Of a DNA stretch of 64,000 nucleotides, positions 61,935 to 64,000 are shown one piece after another. Positions within the stretch are counted from its first letter, which is position 1. The number at the start of each line of letters is the position of its first letter. The stretch is from the NCBI GenBank assembly GCA_905181765.1, contig CAJIYW010000004.1:124001-188000 (forward strand), written 5' to 3'. The notes under the pieces are model-generated. The model had not been told where the DNA came from, ran no database searches, and worked only from the letters and a program-made list of their open reading frames with translations. The DNA is from Flavobacteriales bacterium UBA6772 (GTDB lineage: Bacteria > Bacteroidota > Bacteroidia > Flavobacteriales > Flavobacteriaceae). The translations under genes and the position numbers were made by a program.

Positions 61935-63569
61935 ATGAATACTCAAAAATATCAATGGCTTTTTTACTTAATAACAGCTACCATAATAGCGACTATTGGT
62001 GTACAATTCTATTGGAATTATAAAAATTACGAAGAAAATAAGCGACAAGTAACAAACGAAATTCAATTAAGTCTAGACAATGCTGTAGAAGAATATTATT
62101 CTTCTCTTGCAAAAAGTGACTTTTTAACTATTATTGATAACAATAGTAATTCTGTTGCTATTTTTAAAAACCCGCTTAATTTAATTAAAGAGAAATCATA
62201 TAAGAGCAAATCTATTGGAAATATTATAAATAAAATAAAACCAAATAATTCTGAGAAAGAAAAACCGAGAGCATCAATAAACAATCTAAAATTCACTTTT
62301 GATGAAAACTTGTCTAAAGAAAAAATAGATTCTATGATGATTTCGGCAAAAGACTTTGTCATAGAATTCAATTCCAATTTAGATTCATTAAATAACAAAA
62401 AAAAAGACTCCGTTGAAGTATTAAACCAAATTACCGATAAGAAGAAAGGTTTTAACTTAAATTCTGATGGAGCAAATAAAGTAATTAAATATTTTAGGGG
62501 CAAAAAAGCAGCAGATAGCTTAAAATTAATTAAAAATCTAAAACCTATTTTCATCTCATTCTTAGATCAATCCGTAGAGTATGAAAAAATAGATTCTCTG
62601 ATAGAGATACAACTACAAAAAAAAGGAATCGAACTAACAACAAGCTTTCATCATTTAAAAAACGATACCCTTTTTCATCAAACGAAAGATAGTTTATTAG
62701 CTACTGAAAAAAAATATCTTCGGTCTAAATCTACTTTTGTAAAAGATAATGAAGCTTTCAAATTAGTGTATAATAACCCAAGTATCGCAGCTTTAAAAAG
62801 AAGTTCTTTCGGAATTTTCTTATCCTTATTATTATCTTTAGCTGTAATTTCTAGTTTATTTTACCTTTTAAAAATCATTAATCAACAAAAGGAATTAGCA
62901 GCTATTAAAAACGATTTAATCAGTAATATAACGCATGAATTTAAAACACCTATTGCCACTATTTCTGCAGCTATTGAGGCAATTAAAAATTTTAATGTCT
63001 TAGAAGATCCTGAAAAGACGAGTAAATACCTTTCAATGTCCTCTATTCAGATAAATAAATTACATCAAATGGTTGAGAAACTTCTAGAAACGGCTATGTT
63101 AGATAGTGAACAATTAGTGCTAAAAAAAGAAACTGTTGATATCGTTGATATTGCAGAAAAAGTGGTTTATAAACATCAAATATTAGCCCATAAAAAAGAA
63201 CTTTCATTTTTTACAACCTTGCAACCTTGCTATGCAAATGTTGATGTTTTTCACTTCGAAAACGTGATTTCTAATTTGATTGATAATGCTGTAAAATATG
63301 GAGGAAATCAAATAGAAATGAATATAAGTTCAGTTTTAAACACAATAGAAATTACAGTTGTAGATGACGGGAATGGTATTGAAAAAAATCAGAAAGAAAA
63401 GATTTTTGACAAGTTTTATCGCGTTCCAAAAGGAAATACACATGATGTAAAAGGATTTGGAATTGGATTGTATTACTGTAAAAAAATCATCGAAAAACAT
63501 GAAGGAGTCATTGGACTAACGTCAGATAAAAGCAAAACTATTTTTAAAATAACAATTCCAAATGAGTAA
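61935..63569 (+). CDS. sensor histidine kinase
   Basis: 544 aa. TM1 is at about 8-26 and TM2 at about 291-313, enclosing a periplasmic sensor region of about 265 residues rich in Lys, Ser and Asn, not recognised as a known sensor domain. The HisKA domain has phospho-acceptor H334 in NDLISNITHEFKTPIATISAA. HATPase motifs are NLIDNAVKYG (N box), VVDDGNGIEK (G1), FDKFYRVPKG (F box) and GFGIGLYYCKKI (G2). There is no HAMP domain, since TM2 leads into HisKA within 15 residues. It overlaps the response regulator gene by 8 nt. It probably senses an envelope signal and controls the divergent GLPGLI/receptor cluster. Confidence 0.92.
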   Translation: MNTQKYQWLFYLITATIIATIGVQFYWNYKNYEENKRQVTNEIQLSLDNAVEEYYSSLAKSDFLTIIDNNSNSVAIFKNPLNLIKEKSYKSKSIGNIINKIKPNNSEKEKPRASINNLKFTFDENLSKEKIDSMMISAKDFVIEFNSNLDSLNNKKKDSVEVLNQITDKKKGFNLNSDGANKVIKYFRGKKAADSLKLIKNLKPIFISFLDQSVEYEKIDSLIEIQLQKKGIELTTSFHHLKNDTLFHQTKDSLLATEKKYLRSKSTFVKDNEAFKLVYNNPSIAALKRSSFGIFLSLLLSLAVISSLFYLLKIINQQKELAAIKNDLISNITHEFKTPIATISAAIEAIKNFNVLEDPEKTSKYLSMSSIQINKLHQMVEKLLETAMLDSEQLVLKKETVDIVDIAEKVVYKHQILAHKKELSFFTTLQPCYANVDVFHFENVISNLIDNAVKYGGNQIEMNISSVLNTIEITVVDDGNGIEKNQKEKIFDKFYRVPKGNTHDVKGFGIGLYYCKKIIEKHEGVIGLTSDKSKTIFKITIPNE

Positions 63570-64000
63570 GATAAAAGTACTCTTAGCTGAGGATGAAGCG
63601 AGTTTAGGAATGATTGTAAAAGAGAGTTTAGAAACTAGAAATTTCACTGTTTTTCATACAAAAAATGGTGAAGAAGCTTTTGAGGTTTACAGAAAAGAAA
63701 AACCTGATATTTTGGTCTTAGATGTAATGATGCCTAAAAAAGACGGATTTACTTTAGCGAAAGAAATACGTTTAGATGATAAAAAAATTCCTATTATATT
63801 TTTAACAGCAAAATCGCAAACTTCAGATGTATTGGAAGGTTTTAATAATGGAGGTAATGATTATTTAAAAAAACCTTTTTCTATGGAAGAGTTAATTGTG
63901 AGAATTAAATCTTTGTTAAATAGAATAGAAACTAAAACTAATGTTGACGCTATTAAAATAGGAAATTACTCATTTAACTCAACCAAACAAACACTTGAAA
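63562..64000 (+). CDS. OmpR-type response regulator (partial, cut by window end)
   Basis: The first 146 codons are present, beginning ATGAGTAAG inside the kinase stop overlap: MSKIKVLLAEDEASLGMIVKESLE. The receiver domain has the acidic pair E10/D11, phospho-acceptor D53 in ILVLDVMMPKKDG, Thr in IIFLTAKS and Lys in DYLKKPFSMEEL. After a short linker IKIGNYSFNSTKQTLE begins what looks like the winged-helix domain of OmpR/PhoB regulators. The rest lies outside the window. Confidence 0.92.
   Translation, partial: MSKIKVLLAEDEASLGMIVKESLETRNFTVFHTKNGEEAFEVYRKEKPDILVLDVMMPKKDGFTLAKEIRLDDKKIPIIFLTAKSQTSDVLEGFNNGGNDYLKKPFSMEELIVRIKSLLNRIETKTNVDAIKIGNYSFNSTKQTLE

Noticed and set aside
1-64000. CRISPR array, prophage or insertion sequence
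   Set aside because: No regularly spaced repeats, phage structural genes, transposases or terminal inverted repeats were seen on reading both strands.

Overview
The window is AT-rich, densely coded DNA from a member of the Bacteroidota, almost certainly a marine Flavobacteriaceae (Polaribacter/Tenacibaculum-like; the genus is an inference). Supporting marks are the gliding-motility ATPase GldA, two secreted enzymes with type IX secretion (T9SS) C-terminal sorting domains, GLPGLI proteins, a SusC-like outer-membrane beta-barrel receptor, a DnaE with a fused N-terminal exonuclease domain, an ATP-type PEP carboxykinase, a GH16 laminarinase-like enzyme, and many promoters with the Bacteroidota -7 element TAnnTTTG (or TAnnTTCG).

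Layout. 1-8.9 kb: tail of a probable LacI-type regulator, a Cof-type HAD phosphatase, nitrilase, DUF2797, GH3-family protein, polyprenyl diphosphate synthase, rlmN, queA, aroA. 9-20 kb: a large secreted BNR/sortilin-like protein, a MazG-like pyrophosphohydrolase, a methyltransferase, YgiQ radical SAM, two secreted X-Pro-dipeptidyl-peptidase-like hydrolases in tandem, DMP19. 20-28.2 kb: nucleotide and DNA metabolism (NTP pyrophosphohydrolase, SDR, Tag, M24 peptidase, folA, a glycogen-binding module, thyA, a CNT nucleoside transporter, a DUF151/UVR protein). 28.4-35 kb: energy metabolism (etfBA, pdhB, soluble ppa followed by membrane pyrophosphatase hppA). 35-39.8 kb: one minus-strand operon of a secreted M20 amidohydrolase, an Nramp-fold transporter without the usual metal-binding motifs, and 5-oxoprolinase pxpABC. 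40-48 kb: secreted 5'-nucleotidase, pckA, DUF423, saccharopine dehydrogenase family, trmN6, secreted GH16. 48-56.7 kb: rpsP-rimM-tRNA-Ser, dnaE, an alditol/lactone oxidase plus HAD phosphatase pair, gldA. 56.8-64 kb: beta-barrel receptor plus two GLPGLI proteins plus a small secreted protein, transcribed away from a histidine kinase/response regulator pair. The window ends inside the response regulator.

The dominant oddity is sequence integrity. Eleven single-base indel-type frameshifts interrupt ten otherwise intact genes (tag, CNT transporter, hppA, Nramp, M20, saccharopine dehydrogenase twice, trmN6, GH16, dnaE, GLPGLI). One of them is in dnaE, which is essential, and in every case the protein resumes in another frame with no other decay. 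Uncorrected sequencing errors are the most economical explanation. I give whole-gene spans and say where the frame breaks.

Most interesting biology: (1) the receptor/GLPGLI cluster with its divergent two-component system and an operator-like motif present in both control regions; (2) the Nramp-like transporter in the 5-oxoprolinase operon, with both metal motifs substituted; (3) a perfect 24-bp palindrome over the etfBA promoter; (4) a 47-bp direct repeat containing the 3' end of tRNA-Ser, resembling a relic attachment site; (5) promoters whose -7 box ends 4-6 nt before the ATG, predicting leaderless mRNAs. No CRISPR array, prophage, transposase or recognisable defence system was seen.
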